64,000 bases of DNA, from positions 15,285,411-15,349,410 of the forward strand of contig NC_051440.1 of the NCBI RefSeq assembly GCF_001649575.2, read 5' to 3'. Origin of the DNA: Kryptolebias marmoratus. Its lineage: Eukaryota > Chordata > Actinopteri > Cyprinodontiformes > Rivulidae. Below the pieces are notes generated by a model, which was not told the DNA's origin, ran no database searches, and saw only the letters and a list, made by a program, of their open reading frames with translations. The translations under genes were made by a program, and so were the position numbers. Each line of letters begins with the position of its first letter. Positions within the stretch are counted from its first letter, which is position 1. Shown one piece after another: positions 1 to 25,900 of the stretch.

Positions 1-504
1 GATGGGATGTTAGATGTTCTCCACAGATAATTGTTAGCTTTGAATAAATTTGTTTTGTAGGTAAACAAACAAACCCTCCTTTCGGTGGAAAAAAGGAAAC
101 ACAAAGATAACGCCAGACTGCTACATGGATCAATTGTTTAAGTTAATTGAATAAACTTTGTAGATTTTGCTGCCAAGTTTACAAGAAGTTTCCCAAGAAC
201 AGGTGGATCCACATCCATGATAATTATCATTCAACACATATTGTATATTACCATCAATCAAGAGGTGTAGAATTTATTTATATATAAATACACACACCTT
301 AATGTGCCTTTAGAGTGGCTTTCTTCTGAAGGTTGTATGTTTATAAATCCTATTATTGTGATAAATTATTAATGTTATTTAAAGTCAGGTCTCCGTTGGT
401 CTTCATTCACTACAGTGTTTTGATTGGAGCTCACCTGTTAGTTTTTGCTCCTGTGAAAGTAAGAGACGTTTGGATGTTGTATTAATTCTTGTCGTCCTCC
501 ACAG

Positions 505-1986
505 AGGAGACACGGAGGACTGCTGAAAAGATGCTCCAAGTGGGAAGAAAAAGAAGACAACTTGGTGAGTTTCGCTCTTTGACCTGCTGTAGGCATTCAT
601 TCATAGTGATTAGATCATGTTAGCGTTTTTTTTTCTTAATCCAGTTTGAATAGACCAAATGTAAATTCCACTCATGTTTAGTTAATCTTCAGTAAGTTTG
701 ATATTTTTGTTTGCAACCAAATTTAGTTGTAATGTCGTACAAAATGGGTAGATGGGAGCTTGTGGAAAGAATGTAGCATTACACGCTTTAATAATAAATT
801 ATCTTCATTGGTTTTTATAGACGGGAAGCTACTGATGCCACCTGGTGGCACTTCTTGTTAAATAAAAAGCTAAATCTTTCCACAAGCTGCTGGCTTTACC
901 CCTTTTTTTTTTCGTTTGCCAAAATCTCTGGCAGCTTTTTGTCCCATTTTACCAAGCCTTTAGAACTTATATATCAGGATAGATTTTGTTCTTAGAAGCT
1001 AGATGTCCCTTTTTTGTCTAATCGTGAACAGTAGATCCAGAAAATTACTGATCAGGAGCTTTATCAGAGGATGCTAATGTGTCTATTTGTTGTTGGCTTT
1101 TTTGGGGTAATTCTGCAGCAACTTGGTTGTTTCCGTTTTATCGTTAATTTAGTTTTTATTTCAGTGTTTATTCAAAGTTTTGGTTGTTATTGTGTGAACA
1201 TCGCTGCTGTTCAAACCGACGTGTAGGCTGTCCGCTCATTGTACCCTTGGTGGCCACCTAAGGAATCCCCCCCCTTTTTTTGGTCCTAAACGTTAAGTCA
1301 TTTATAACTTATTGCAGACTCTGTTTTTAACGTTTAACTCAACTCAACGCTAATCCTAACCTTAACGCCGAACAGGGACTCTGATTTGTTCTGTTTAATG
1401 TGGCTAACAAATCCCTATGTACATTGTAGTTTTGGTATTTAACAGAAACGTTCAAAGCAGTTTAATTCAGTAATTTGGTAATTAAGTTTCTCTTTTAAAT
1501 GTAAATTATTTAAATGAATGGTTAATTCAGAATGACACGTTTCCTTGCAAATGTTTGCTTGACTCTTCAGCTGAAGGCTAGCCGAGGATGTAGTTTGTTA
1601 TTTTAGTTTATGCGTTGTTAAACTGTTAATCATTTCCTATTTCAGTTGCATTGTGGGCTTACAATTTCCCCTTTTTTATTTCATTTATTTTTTTATCAAG
1701 ACCCTACTCGACTGGATATTTCTGCTGTGGAGACAGCGTTGTTTAACGCGAAGATGACGAGCGATTGCCAAATTTTGACAAGATGAAACCTTTTTTTTTT
1801 CTGACTGGACATTGGGATTTATTTTACTTTTTTACGTTGCATATCCTTTTTTTTTTACCGCATCATGGACTTGGCGGATCTTCGACGCTAACTACACTTT
1901 GGACTCGTAGACAAAGTCAGCCTTTTGTACAATTTATATTCAAATGTTGTTTTGAATAAAGTGTATGTCCTCGTATTTATCACTGG
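505..1986 (+). ncRNA. chaserr: 3' part of spliced transcript upstream of chd2, likely Chaserr lncRNA
   Basis: Two exons can be read. The internal one (505-564) follows a CCTCCACAG acceptor and ends in a GTGAGT donor. The terminal one starts at 1701 after TTTATCAAG and runs to about 1980, with AATAAA at 1955-1960. The last exon contains AAGATGA twice (1751-1757, 1780-1786), matching the AARATGR motif reported for the last exon of Chaserr, the lncRNA made in tandem just upstream of Chd2 in mammals and known to repress it in cis. Strand, spacing (poly(A) about 1.5 kb before the chd2 start codon) and motifs all fit. Across the splice a frame stays open to TGA at 1784-1786 (about 48 codons, no recognised family), so the end of a small coding gene is the alternative. 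Earlier exons lie outside the window or were not recognised. Confidence 0.65.
1955..1960 (+). terminator. poly(A) signal of the upstream (Chaserr-like) transcript
   Basis: AATAAA is followed by a GT-rich stretch (GTGTATGTCC), the usual layout of a cleavage and polyadenylation site. It closes the terminal exon that starts at 1701. Confidence 0.6.
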
Positions 1987-2404
1987 CTTTGTCTCATTAG
2001 CTGATACAATGGTGGAAACAAACAAAAAAAGATCATGATTGTTTTGTTTTTGAGGCACAAAATTGTTAGCATTGGTTAAAAATTTGGTTAAACTAATCAG
2101 GTTTGCATTTATTTTGTGCCAAGGATAATGTTTTATTTTAACCAGGCTTCCTGGCTTCGATTGGTTAATTTTACGAACTACTTTTTAATTTGTTTTTTGC
2201 TTCCAAAAAATTAGCATCTGGATCGATAGCTGAAATGTTTACCAGTTTCTCTTGGTTCATCTGGTTTAAAACATAAAAAGCTATAGGTTATAGCCCCACA
2301 CTTTGTTCTAAACTCATATGAAACAAGTTTTTTTTTTTTTTTTTTTTTCCTACTACTAGAATGGAAGGTTTTGCAAAATGGCCACTGCTCGTCCTTATTC
2401 CTGT

Positions 2405-2960
2405 CTGACCAGGAAGTGACGTAAACGCTGCAAAACGCATATTTTCCCCAAATCCCTTTACTAATTCCTCCCCTTTAATTTATAGCAAAGAAAGCTTTGG
2501 AGCGCGAGGCTTATGTGTCGGAGGGGAAAACCTGCATTTAGGTTTCTATAAAAGTAGATTTAAAGATAATAAAAAGGGGGCGGGACTTAGGCATCACCTG
2601 AGCGTGGGGTAAATGGAAATAACGTCAATCAAAGGCGAAGCTTTCAGAGCAGGGAAGGAGCTCTTAGATGGCGGCTGAGCCTCGGGAAGGGCGCCACAGG
2701 CTTTCGGTTCGCCGCTTCTCTGGCTCTGCGGTCGGTCGCTTCGGCTCGGTTTTGATTTCGTGGCTTCGCGGTTGCATTTTTTGTTCTTTAACGGGGTCCT
2801 TTTGCGTTTCTTGGGCTGTTTTTTCTTTAATTTTTTTCTACCCCAAGCCGCTGCTGTTTCGTCGTTGTTTTCCACCCTGGCAGCCATGACGCGCCTCCAT
2901 TTTAGCTGCTCGCCTCTGTGGCTCTGACTCCGCTCCGTGCGGACCCCACAGGCCTGCCAG
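2405..2960 (+). promoter_or_regulatory. Probable chd2 promoter and 5' UTR exon region
   Basis: The stretch before the chd2 start exon changes from AT-rich to GC- and CpG-richer sequence. It carries an ETS/CRE composite site GGAAGTGACGTAA (2412-2424) and a YY1-type motif AGATGGCGGC (2666-2675), both typical of TATA-less housekeeping promoters. The exact transcription start and the donor of the noncoding first exon cannot be fixed by eye. An ATG at 2668 opens a 73-codon frame that would be an upstream ORF if transcription starts before it. Confidence 0.45.
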
Positions 2961-3532
2961 CTTCACCGAACCGGCCTGCTTATTTCTTATTTTTCCGTTC
3001 CTTTTTAATCTGTCGAGTTAATATATTTTTACAGGCTTAAGCAGTATTTTTCACCATTATTAGTATTCGACGAAAAAAATTCGACATTTAAACTGCGACA
3101 CGTATTATTAGCGGCGCCTTGTTCTTCGCCTCGAATCGACATGTTTATGTTGTGTTTTGTGTAATTTACTGACTTTTCTCCTCCGTAGTTTTGTGTTTTC
3201 TCTCATGCTTCATGTGATGACGCAGTTAAAATTGTCGGCATGCGGCTCGATCCGTGGACTATATTGAACAAACACAGGCTTGGTTTTCACCTTTTTATTG
3301 TCCCGGCACCTGTCATATTTCCGGTCTCTTGTTATTCCCCGACGTAAATAATGATCTTTATATTATTCGGTTTAGTGTCTTTTTTTTGTCCTCTCGTCCT
3401 GCACAGTCTGGGTTATCAGCTGCCATCGGAGCTAAGGCAATCCTGAGGGGGCTTGTCTGATATTTTCATGCCTCCTAACTTTTTCGACAGTAAATACCAG
3501 GACCTTTTTGTAGGATTTTTCAGCACACTACG

Positions 3533-17547
<14,015 letters not shown>

Positions 17548-17596
17548 AGTCTGTCGGGCCGGGCTCTGGGTCAGAGTGGCGCCTCGGCGGTTCTTA

Positions 17597-17610
17597 GCTC
17601 CCTCTGGTGG
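17597..17610 (-). promoter_or_regulatory. CTCF-like site in chd2 3' UTR
   Basis: Minus strand reads CCACCAGAGGGAGC, one mismatch from the CTCF core CCASYAGRKGGCRS, with CCG context upstream as in strong sites. Confidence 0.35.
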
Positions 17611-18666
17611 CGGCTGTGAGGATTTCTCTCCCGGAGGAAGGAAGACGTTTGTTTCCGTCCGACTTTAAGATGGAAAATCTCCAACTTGAAACGGAGCAGC
17701 TCGTCAGTCAGGACTGAGTGGAGCGCCGGAAGAGGGTTAGTCCCATGGACTGAGGAAAGGAAAATTAGGAGACAGTTTCCTAAAAGTGCCTGAAAGGATC
17801 GGCCTTGTGATTAGCAAACGTTCCCGGAGGAACCATCACGCAGACTACTTTATTTTATTTTCTTATCATTATTTTTGTATTTAGCTTTAAGTATTGCAAA
17901 TGATGTCATTATAGATGACGCAGCCGAATGTGTAACTTGTTGATCGTTTGCACCTTGGAATAATTTTGATCATGTAGCCGAAACGATTCATGGATTTTCA
18001 CCACGAGCTGAAACAAAAAAACAAAAAAAACAAACTTCGCCTCGGTCGCTCCCAGGTGATCATTCGTCACGGTTTTAACAAACACACGTGTCTCATGTGT
18101 CCAAACTAAATGTTCGTTCTGTATAATTTATTGTAAATCCACTTCCCCATTCCCCCTCGGCTCTGGTTGTTGGCGTTCGATCCGACTCCTGCAAAGCTTC
18201 AGAACACTAGAAACCAGAAGAAAACTCCCCAGAAGCCTCTCAGTATTATGCCGGAGGAGGAAGTCAGCACTTGTCTGTTTAAAAAAAAAAGCTCAAAGAC
18301 CTTTTTCTGCCCGTGTCAGCCACACGGTTGAGGCCAAACCGCTCCACGAAAAAAAGGGACGAAATATTCCGAACGTTCGTCTGCTTCTGCTCCTGAAGGA
18401 CTTCCTGACTTCAGGGGAGAAGATTCTCCAACAGATGGAAGGAAAAGTGTTTTTATTTTGTTGTTTTTTTTTGTCATCCGGGGCACTTCTTACAGCGAAC
18501 AGCCAGCTCTTTATCTTTATCTTTTCTTTTCTTCCACAAACTAAAGTTCCTGTAATATATGTTCTAAAGAAATTATAAATAATTTATATTTGTGGGGAAA
18601 AAAACCAACAAAGAAACGACCGAACACTTGATGAGAAACGTGCTGTACATATGTTTGGACATATGT

Positions 18667-18672
18667 AATAAA
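18667..18672 (+). terminator. chd2: chd2 poly(A) signal
   Basis: AATAAA about 1.1 kb after the stop codon, preceded by TGTACATATG-type sequence and followed by T-rich sequence. It is the best cleavage signal in the region. Confidence 0.6.
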
Positions 18673-18695
18673 CTTTGTTACACAAAGGAGCGGCT

Positions 18696-20235
18696 TTCAT
18701 GTCTGAACTGTTTAAACACCAGACAACAGATGAATTATTTATAAAACTTTACTGTTTTTTAGTTGTGACATCGAAACCAGGAGGTAGATAAATATATTAC
18801 TAATACAAACTGTGTGGTACTAGTACTGCCATAATGATAAATATTTGCCGTACTTGTAACTGAAGTACTTTTTAATCTCAGCTGGTTTTCATGTATTTAT
18901 GTTAAAGGTCTGGGTCCAAATGTTCACTAATTCATCCGTTCATCTGGAACTTCATGCAGCGACAACTCTGACACTGTTGTCTGTGTTAGCAAAATATCTC
19001 CTGCACCACTTTTCAGACTTTAGTGAAATTCAGAAGTGATCACTGAGCGTTTGTTAGAGGCTGATATACGCCGCTTGTTTCTGCTTTTGGCCAATATTTG
19101 TCTTTTTTTTTTTTTTTTATCTAACAATTAGTTTAATTTAAGATAAATGCACATTTAAGAACTTTTATTAGTATTTCTACACGTAAAGATAATCTGCAGA
19201 GGAACTTTCTCGCTCAGGGTGAAGCTGCGGCGGGCGACATGCATTCCTCCAGGGGGTGTGTTTGGTGTTCAGCTCATTGTGTCAGATGTAGAGAAACTGT
19301 CTGAAACCCCCAGGACTTCTTCATGTGTGTGTGTGTGATCACTTCCTGTTTAAAGAGACGAATAAATAAAACCTGAGCTTCAATCAGGTTCTTCGGCTGC
19401 TCCTCTCTAACCTCTGCTGGAGTTTCCTCTCTTCCTTCGGCCACACTGACCCACCAGGCCTCTGGTTTTAGATTTTACTGACAGTTTTCCTTTTAGTTGA
19501 ATAAATCCTGATGAAGTTTAAACACGTCTCTGCTGATCTCAGGTCGTCTTTCTGTCGTTTTTACAATTTAAAATCATCACGTCTCTCAAACTGGATCATT
19601 TCCTGAAAGGTAAAAACCTTGGAACTGTCATACCCGCCTTCAGCTGTTAGTTCAGCACGTAGCTGAACTCCAGGTTTGGGCTTCGGCTCGTCTCTCCTCC
19701 TGTTAGTCGGTGGAGATGGTAGTTTACAGAGACAGGACGATAACTTGTTGCTTCAAATCGGCTGATTTCAACTCATGAAGCAGCTAAATTCAGCCACCAG
19801 CCGAAATAATAACAGCCGAAAGTTTTTTTCCTGTTTGTTTGTCATGTTAGCAAAACATCTGCTGAACCACTGGCTGGATCCTAACGTACGTCTACAGCTG
19901 ACAACAGACACGACTCAACATCTGGGCCCTTCATCCAGCCTGCTGTGGTAGTAGCTGACAGTCATACGAAAACAGCTGATTTTAACCTCATTTTCCAAGT
20001 GTTGACTCCATCCCCGCTCATCAGAAGTACTGTTCCTGTTTTTTTGTTGATCTAGAGCTTAAAACATTTTATTTTATTCACATAAAGCCTTAAAGTTTTA
20101 ACTTTTTAACCGGGATTGTTTGATTTTTATTTATTTTTTAGTTTCCGCGTCCGACCACCAGGGGGAAGCAAAACATCATAAACTCCAGGGCAGCTTTTCA
20201 AGCCTGGTTTCCCTCAAACAGCAGAACAAAGCAGC
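18696..20235. other. Intergenic DNA between convergent chd2 and rgma
   Basis: About 1.5 kb without a gene. It contains two degraded copies of a dispersed repeat (18975-19080 and 19843-19970), poly(T) tracts and a CTCF-like motif at 20155-20168. Nothing else recognisable. Confidence 0.6.
20155..20168 (+). promoter_or_regulatory. CTCF-like site between chd2 and rgma 3' ends
   Basis: CCACCAGGGGGAAG, one core mismatch from CCASYAGRKGGCRS. Its orientation is opposite to the site at 17597-17610, so the two point away from each other across the tail-to-tail gap. Confidence 0.35.
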
Positions 20236-21784
20236 TTATTGACAAGACTTTGTCTTTTATTCAATAAATAAGTTACATTAAACACAGTTTGATCTTTCTG
20301 GCTTCCCCCACATTCAGCTAGGTTTATTATTTTATTCTTTTCATCATCACAAGTCAAACAGAGGAGCTAAGAAGAAAACCATAAAGTGCTTTAAACCCAA
20401 CAACACGAACACCACAGAGCGTTTTCCTACATTCGCTTCTTTTCCAGGGAAGGTGGGCCGACGACAGTCCTGCTCTGTGGCGTTCGGGTTGTTGAGAAGA
20501 ATTTAAAGAAAACATTGACGGCTCACATTCACTAAAACATTTTTGTACAAAAACCAGAGTGACAAAACTCAGAACACGTCTTGGCGGCGGACGCACGTCC
20601 AGATCACACAGAACACGTAAGAAGCGCCTCGCTGCTAAACCACACGGCACGGACGACGTCTAGTAACACCACATTCAACATCACGGTGAAGACCCGCGCG
20701 GCCGACGCGCCCCTACTTCATCGGCGACTTATGTACATGAAAAATCCTCCGGAGGCTTCGAGAGGAAAACTCAGTTGTGAGGCGAATCTTGGCACAGGAG
20801 CGCCTTTTTTTTTTTCCCCCCTTCTTTCTGAAAGCCGTGGATGCATGTTTCCAGACTAGTCACCGGCTGACTCGACTGGGTCGGGTCACTCGGGTCACTC
20901 CGGAGGAGGTCAGCTGTTCTCACAAACGAGTGCCGGTAGAAGTTGGTTCTTCTGGAGCTGGAGAACGAACTCTGATCGACACTTCGGCTCAAACAATGGG
21001 GGGGGGGGAGACGGCTCTTTAAATTCACTGAAAGCTGGCGCTCTGTTTTGATTGGTTCCTGCTGTTTGGCCGATGGAGGCCGTCAGAGCAAACGGCAGCA
21101 CTTTGTCTTCTCTGTTCCTTTAAAGAACTGAGTGAAACACCGACACGAGGAACATTTCTCCCACTGGAGTGCTTTTTTTTTTTATACATATCTGGAAACT
21201 CCTGCACTCACAAACACACCAAATTAACCACAGATGCTGGACTCTGCACACATATTGTACTAATGTATACACACACACAAGCTAACATTATGAGCCATTA
21301 ATCTCCCAGCAGACAGCTGGAGACGCTACTCTGACGTCCCTTTGGCCGGAGGCTTCCTCTGAAGGCCTCAGGTCTTTTCTAATCAAACACGGAGCTGCTT
21401 CTGGTTTCGAAGGTGAACAAAAGCTCCCGTCAGGTCCTCCTGCTCTGCCACAGGAACCACGCAGAGCTCCCCTGGCTCGGCAGGAGGAGGAGGAGGAATG
21501 AAGCCCTCTTTCTGCAAAAGATCATCCAGTCCGGCTCCCCTGGGAGCGACTTTAATCCCAGGTAGAGGTCCAGAGCTCCGGGGCAGCCGAGCCCCCTTCC
21601 AAGATTAAGAGCGGCTAAATACGTGTGGTGACAGACGGGCAAGCGGTGGACTCGTCTCGGATGAAGACGAGACGATGCGACTAGAATGAGACCCGGAGCT
21701 GCGCCGCGCCGCCGCTACACGACACGGAGATGATCCTTAAACAGTCACTGACCTACACGACATGAAGACACTGCTGTGAACGGA
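20236..21784 (-). other. rgma: rgma 3' UTR
   Basis: From the rgma stop codon at 21785-21787 to just past the best minus-strand AATAAA at 20256-20261. Moderately GC-rich, no competing ORF of interest. The end is inferred from that signal only; further AATAAA-like motifs lie downstream. Confidence 0.5.
20256..20261 (-). terminator. rgma: rgma poly(A) signal (candidate)
   Basis: TTTATT on the plus strand is AATAAA on the rgma strand, about 1.5 kb after the stop codon. Confidence 0.4.
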
Positions 21785-22931
21785 CTATAGGTGGACGGAG
21801 CAGCACTCTGTCCACAAGAGGACGGCCAGCAGGTTGAGGACGAGGACCAGACGTAGGTCTCGGCCTCCCGGCGTCGCGCTGCTCAGAGCATCCTTCTCGA
21901 AGATGTGGTAGCGCTTGCTGTTGGAGTGGAGCATCTTCACGTCCTCGAAGGCGTAGTACGCCGCCATGGTGAAGTTTATGTCCCCCGAGGACAGGAGGTC
22001 GAACACGCAGGACTGGAAGTACAGGTCCTCCACCGGGAGGCGCTCCTTGCACTTGGCCTTCGCCGACTGGTAGGTGAAGCCGTGCGCCCCGGGGCCGCCC
22101 CTGGTCCGGGCCGCGCCGGCGCCGTGGGCCTCCCCCGCGCGCGCCCTGAAGTTCCTGAAGTCGATGCGCTGGTTGGCGGGGCAGCCGTGAAGGCACAGGT
22201 ACAGGTCCTGGTTGTACTCCTCCTCCACCGAGTTCACCACCTCCTCCGGCATCCGCACGGCGAAGGTCAGGTAGCGGCCCACCTGGCGGACCACGATGGT
22301 CGTCCCGATGTACCTGGCCTGGATCTCCACGTGCTGGGTGCTGCCTCCGTTGGGCTCGCCTCCGTTCCTGGAGCCGTCGGCGAACGCGGCGGGCAGCTCG
22401 TCCGTCTCGGCGTGGTACGTCTTCTGCTCCACGCACTTCTGGAAGCTCCTGAAGATGATGGTGAGCTGCAGGAGGAGAGAGGGACACGTCAACCAGCGGC
22501 TCCGCCTTCAGAGCGCCGCTAACAGGAAGAAGGAGTCATTTAAAAAAATGGACATCCGCACTGAGAACCAGTGTGTGCTAATCTGTGTCCCCCCCCCACC
22601 CCCACCCNNNNNNNNNNNNNNNNNNNNNNNNNNNNNNNNNNNNNNNNNNNNNNNNNNNNNNNNNNNNNNNNNNNNNNNNNNNNNNNNNNNNNNNNNNNNN
22701 NNNNNNNNNNNNNNNNNNNNNNNNNNNNNNNNNNNNACCCAGGTGTCACGTTACGAGGCCGGCTCGATGCACGAAGGCGGCGTGGGGTGGGGGGAGTGAG
22801 TAAACGCCCTCCAAGAAAACACGAGTCCCCGGCCGTGTAAAAACCAGGCCTCAGTTCGCAGACACAAAGACGATCTATTCATAGCTCTGAGAGAACCGGA
22901 CTGTGAACCCCCAGAACTGCTGCGGGGAGTG

Positions 22932-22963
<32 letters not shown>

Positions 22964-25900
22964 AAGGGGGCAGGTCCTCTGCAGCTCATCAGGTGGGACC
23001 GGTCAGGACTCTGCGAGCCTGCTTTCCCGGGACACCAACGAGCCGAAGTCTGAGGACAGACGTGGACTCTGATGTCTGCTTGTTTGTGGCGGAGGACACG
23101 CAGCGGCGGCGACGGCGGCGGTCTGCAGAACACCCTATCAACTCCACGTCTCATTTGTTGCACCGGCCCCCGTTTCCATCCCCTTTACCTTTACCCAGCG
23201 TCTTAAAGGCTCAAACGAAAACGAAATAAAATGAGCCGAGCAGCACGTCATGTTTGCACAGGTGCCACCCGCTGCCGAAACTCTGCGGCGGCGGTTTTGT
23301 TTTCCCTTTTGTCCCGAGTCTGCTGCTCTCTTTAAAAAAGAAAGAAAGAAAAAAAGGCTCTCATTTGCCTCCAAGAATAGCAACATAAAAATGTAATTAC
23401 TTTAAAAGCTAAATAACACACAGAGGCTTAATAAGTGTCATTAGGAGAGTCTGATTGCAGAGAATTAGTCTCTACAAATGTGATTAAGGACTAAGTTCTG
23501 TACCGCCTCCGTCTGAGTTCCTCACATTCGCTGCTGACGTTCCGCCAAATCCGAGCTGCCCCGTTCAGCAACCACGATCACGTTCTGCTGATAAGATACA
23601 GAAAAGTTTCTGCGGAGCGCAGACATCGGGCTGAGGCGCGACGCTAACGTCTCGACTTTTCAGGAAAAAAAAAAAATCTCCAAGCGGAGATCCGGGCCCG
23701 GGCGGAACCCGCGGTCCGGTCCAAACCCCCGCGCAGGAGGACGCAACAACGCGGGCCGGCTTTCGTGTTCCAGCGCCTCCTGGAAACTCGCAGCAAAATG
23801 TCACCAAAACAAAACCCCAGAAATCAGAAATAAGTTGCAGATCTTTTCATCGTGTTTCCAATCGACCGGCAGTCCGAAGCAACGATGGAAAACACACAGA
23901 AGGTCTGTGTTCAAGAAACGGATCAACAAAAACAATAAAACATTGATGGATTTCATCAAAGCAGACATAAGAAACCACCTAACATCAGATTAGATTTATC
24001 ATTTAGGTTTTTTAGGCAGAAATCCTAGTTTTGGTCGTTCAAATGATAGAATTTGCTGGATTTCGGGAGAATATGAAATGAGTCGGATCATTTTCTGGTC
24101 CAGGATTGGAGCTTAAATTTATCTCAACTGAGATTTCCAGCTTAGCTCAGCATTTTAGTCCAAGCCTGAGACTTAGTGCTACAATTGACTCTTAATTTGC
24201 TGCAAAAAAAGCTCAATAAATCTATTTTACGTCTCCTTTTTAGCATTTCAGAACAGAACCTGGACAGATATCTTGTTGACTTCAGGATAAAAATGTCCCT
24301 GAAGAGTCAGAAAGTAAAAATCAGAGAAATGTTTCAGTTTCTGTCATCGGAGTGTTTTCAAACGTTCCTGCAGAACCGTCCTCACCTTGCTTGTTGCCGT
24401 GGCCAACGAGCCGGGCAGCACGGGGGAGTTGGTCACCTGCACGGACAGGAACTTGTTGTGGATGAGAGGCCACGCCCCCTCCACCTTACACGTCTGGAAG
24501 TCGTCGCCAAAGGTCCGCAGGTGCGGGTCTCCGAAGAAGCCGCAGTGGGTGTAGTTGGGCGGTGCTGAGCTGCGCGGAAGCCCGCGCTCGTACTGGCACA
24601 CCTCGGGCCCGTCCGAGCGCTCCTGGCTGTCGGTCAGGACCGGCGGCAGCACCTGCGGCGGCGGCGGCTGCGCCGGAGCGAGCGGGGTGCGGGCGCGTGG
24701 CGGCGCCGTGGGGCCGTCCCTGGAGCAGTTGTTCTGCTTCATCAGGTCCTCGATGCCATGCTTGGTGGCGTGGTACGACAGGTCGCCCCTGCAGGAGCGC
24801 GTCGTCCGCACCACGCAGCCGTAGTAGAGCCGCAGCGCCGCGCACACGTCCTTCTCCGGTCCCGAGTTCAGGGGGGACGCCAGATACTCCATGTTACACT
24901 TTTGGATCTTGCACTGCAGGGTCGCTGTAAGAGAAACGAGACAGGAAGTCAGGACAGGAGCCGAACCGTGTTGATCATTGCTGCTTCTTTACCGGAAAAC
25001 TATAAAATACGTATAACAACAGGAACAAAGCCTCATTTTTAGCATCATTAGGAAAAAATACACCAGTGGTTCTGTTAAAAGAAGACATCCTTCACGCCTC
25101 CAGGCTTTTACCTTCGAATAAAAAAACTCCATTTTGGATTTTAACCTTCACCGATAACCAGCTTCTTATTCTCCATCCAGCCACCAAGTGTCCAAACGCT
25201 CCTCAGGACCTCATAAAGCATTTATTTACAGCCCCTTCCACCCAGAGGGTGAAGGGTGAGTGAGTGTGTGTGTGTGTGGGGGAGTCCTGTCACCCACCAA
25301 CCGTCTGACAGGTGGAAACGAACTCATCTCCATCTGGATTCTCAGCCGAGAGGGAATTTAGGAAACGAGGGAAAGTGAGCCGCTCCCAGATTGTAACTGT
25401 GTAATCTGATTACTGAATAAGTAACTGCGGTCAGCCCTGGTCGGTTGTGTAACGCCAGCAGGTCGACTCCGTCACAGCTAACGCTTCGACCGCGATGAAA
25501 TGTGGTCAAAAAATGTGAAATAAATTCTCTTTGACTCAAATTTTCTGAAATCTTTTTCAGCCTTTTCACGGCGCTGAAACGTGTTTTTTGTCTGTGGATG
25601 TTTACGAAGCTCAGGGTTGTGAATTTACAGTAAAAATATGTCGCGTGTTGACAGAAACCCAACAACGAAGACGCCGAAAACGCCAAACAACAACAAAAAG
25701 TTTTGGAAAATGAACCAAAAAAGGTGAACTCGACTGTGACTCCGTTTGGCTTTTAGATGCAAACAAATTGTGACAAACGCCCAGCTGGTCCGAGCAATTT
25801 TCAAGAAAAATTGAGTTTAATAAAAGGGAATAAAGAAAAAATGATGTAAACAATAATGGCTGTCTGTTTTCTCCCATATTTATCAGACGTCTACAGAAAA

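Larger units (their letters stand above)
17548..18695 (+). other. chd2: chd2 3' UTR
   Basis: Noncoding stretch from the TAG stop to just beyond AATAAA at 18667-18672. It holds several A/T homopolymers and a CTCF-like motif near its start (17597-17610). No further ORF or convincing repeat is visible. Confidence 0.7.

Noticed and set aside
2668..2889. 73-codon frame beginning at the YY1-type ATGGCGGC
   Set aside because: No family resemblance; it sits in the chd2 promoter/5' UTR region. At most an upstream ORF.
21753..22522. Long frames of 244 and 205 codons overlapping rgma exon 3
   Set aside because: Shadow frames of a GC-rich coding exon; the RGMa frame has clear family identity and the others do not.
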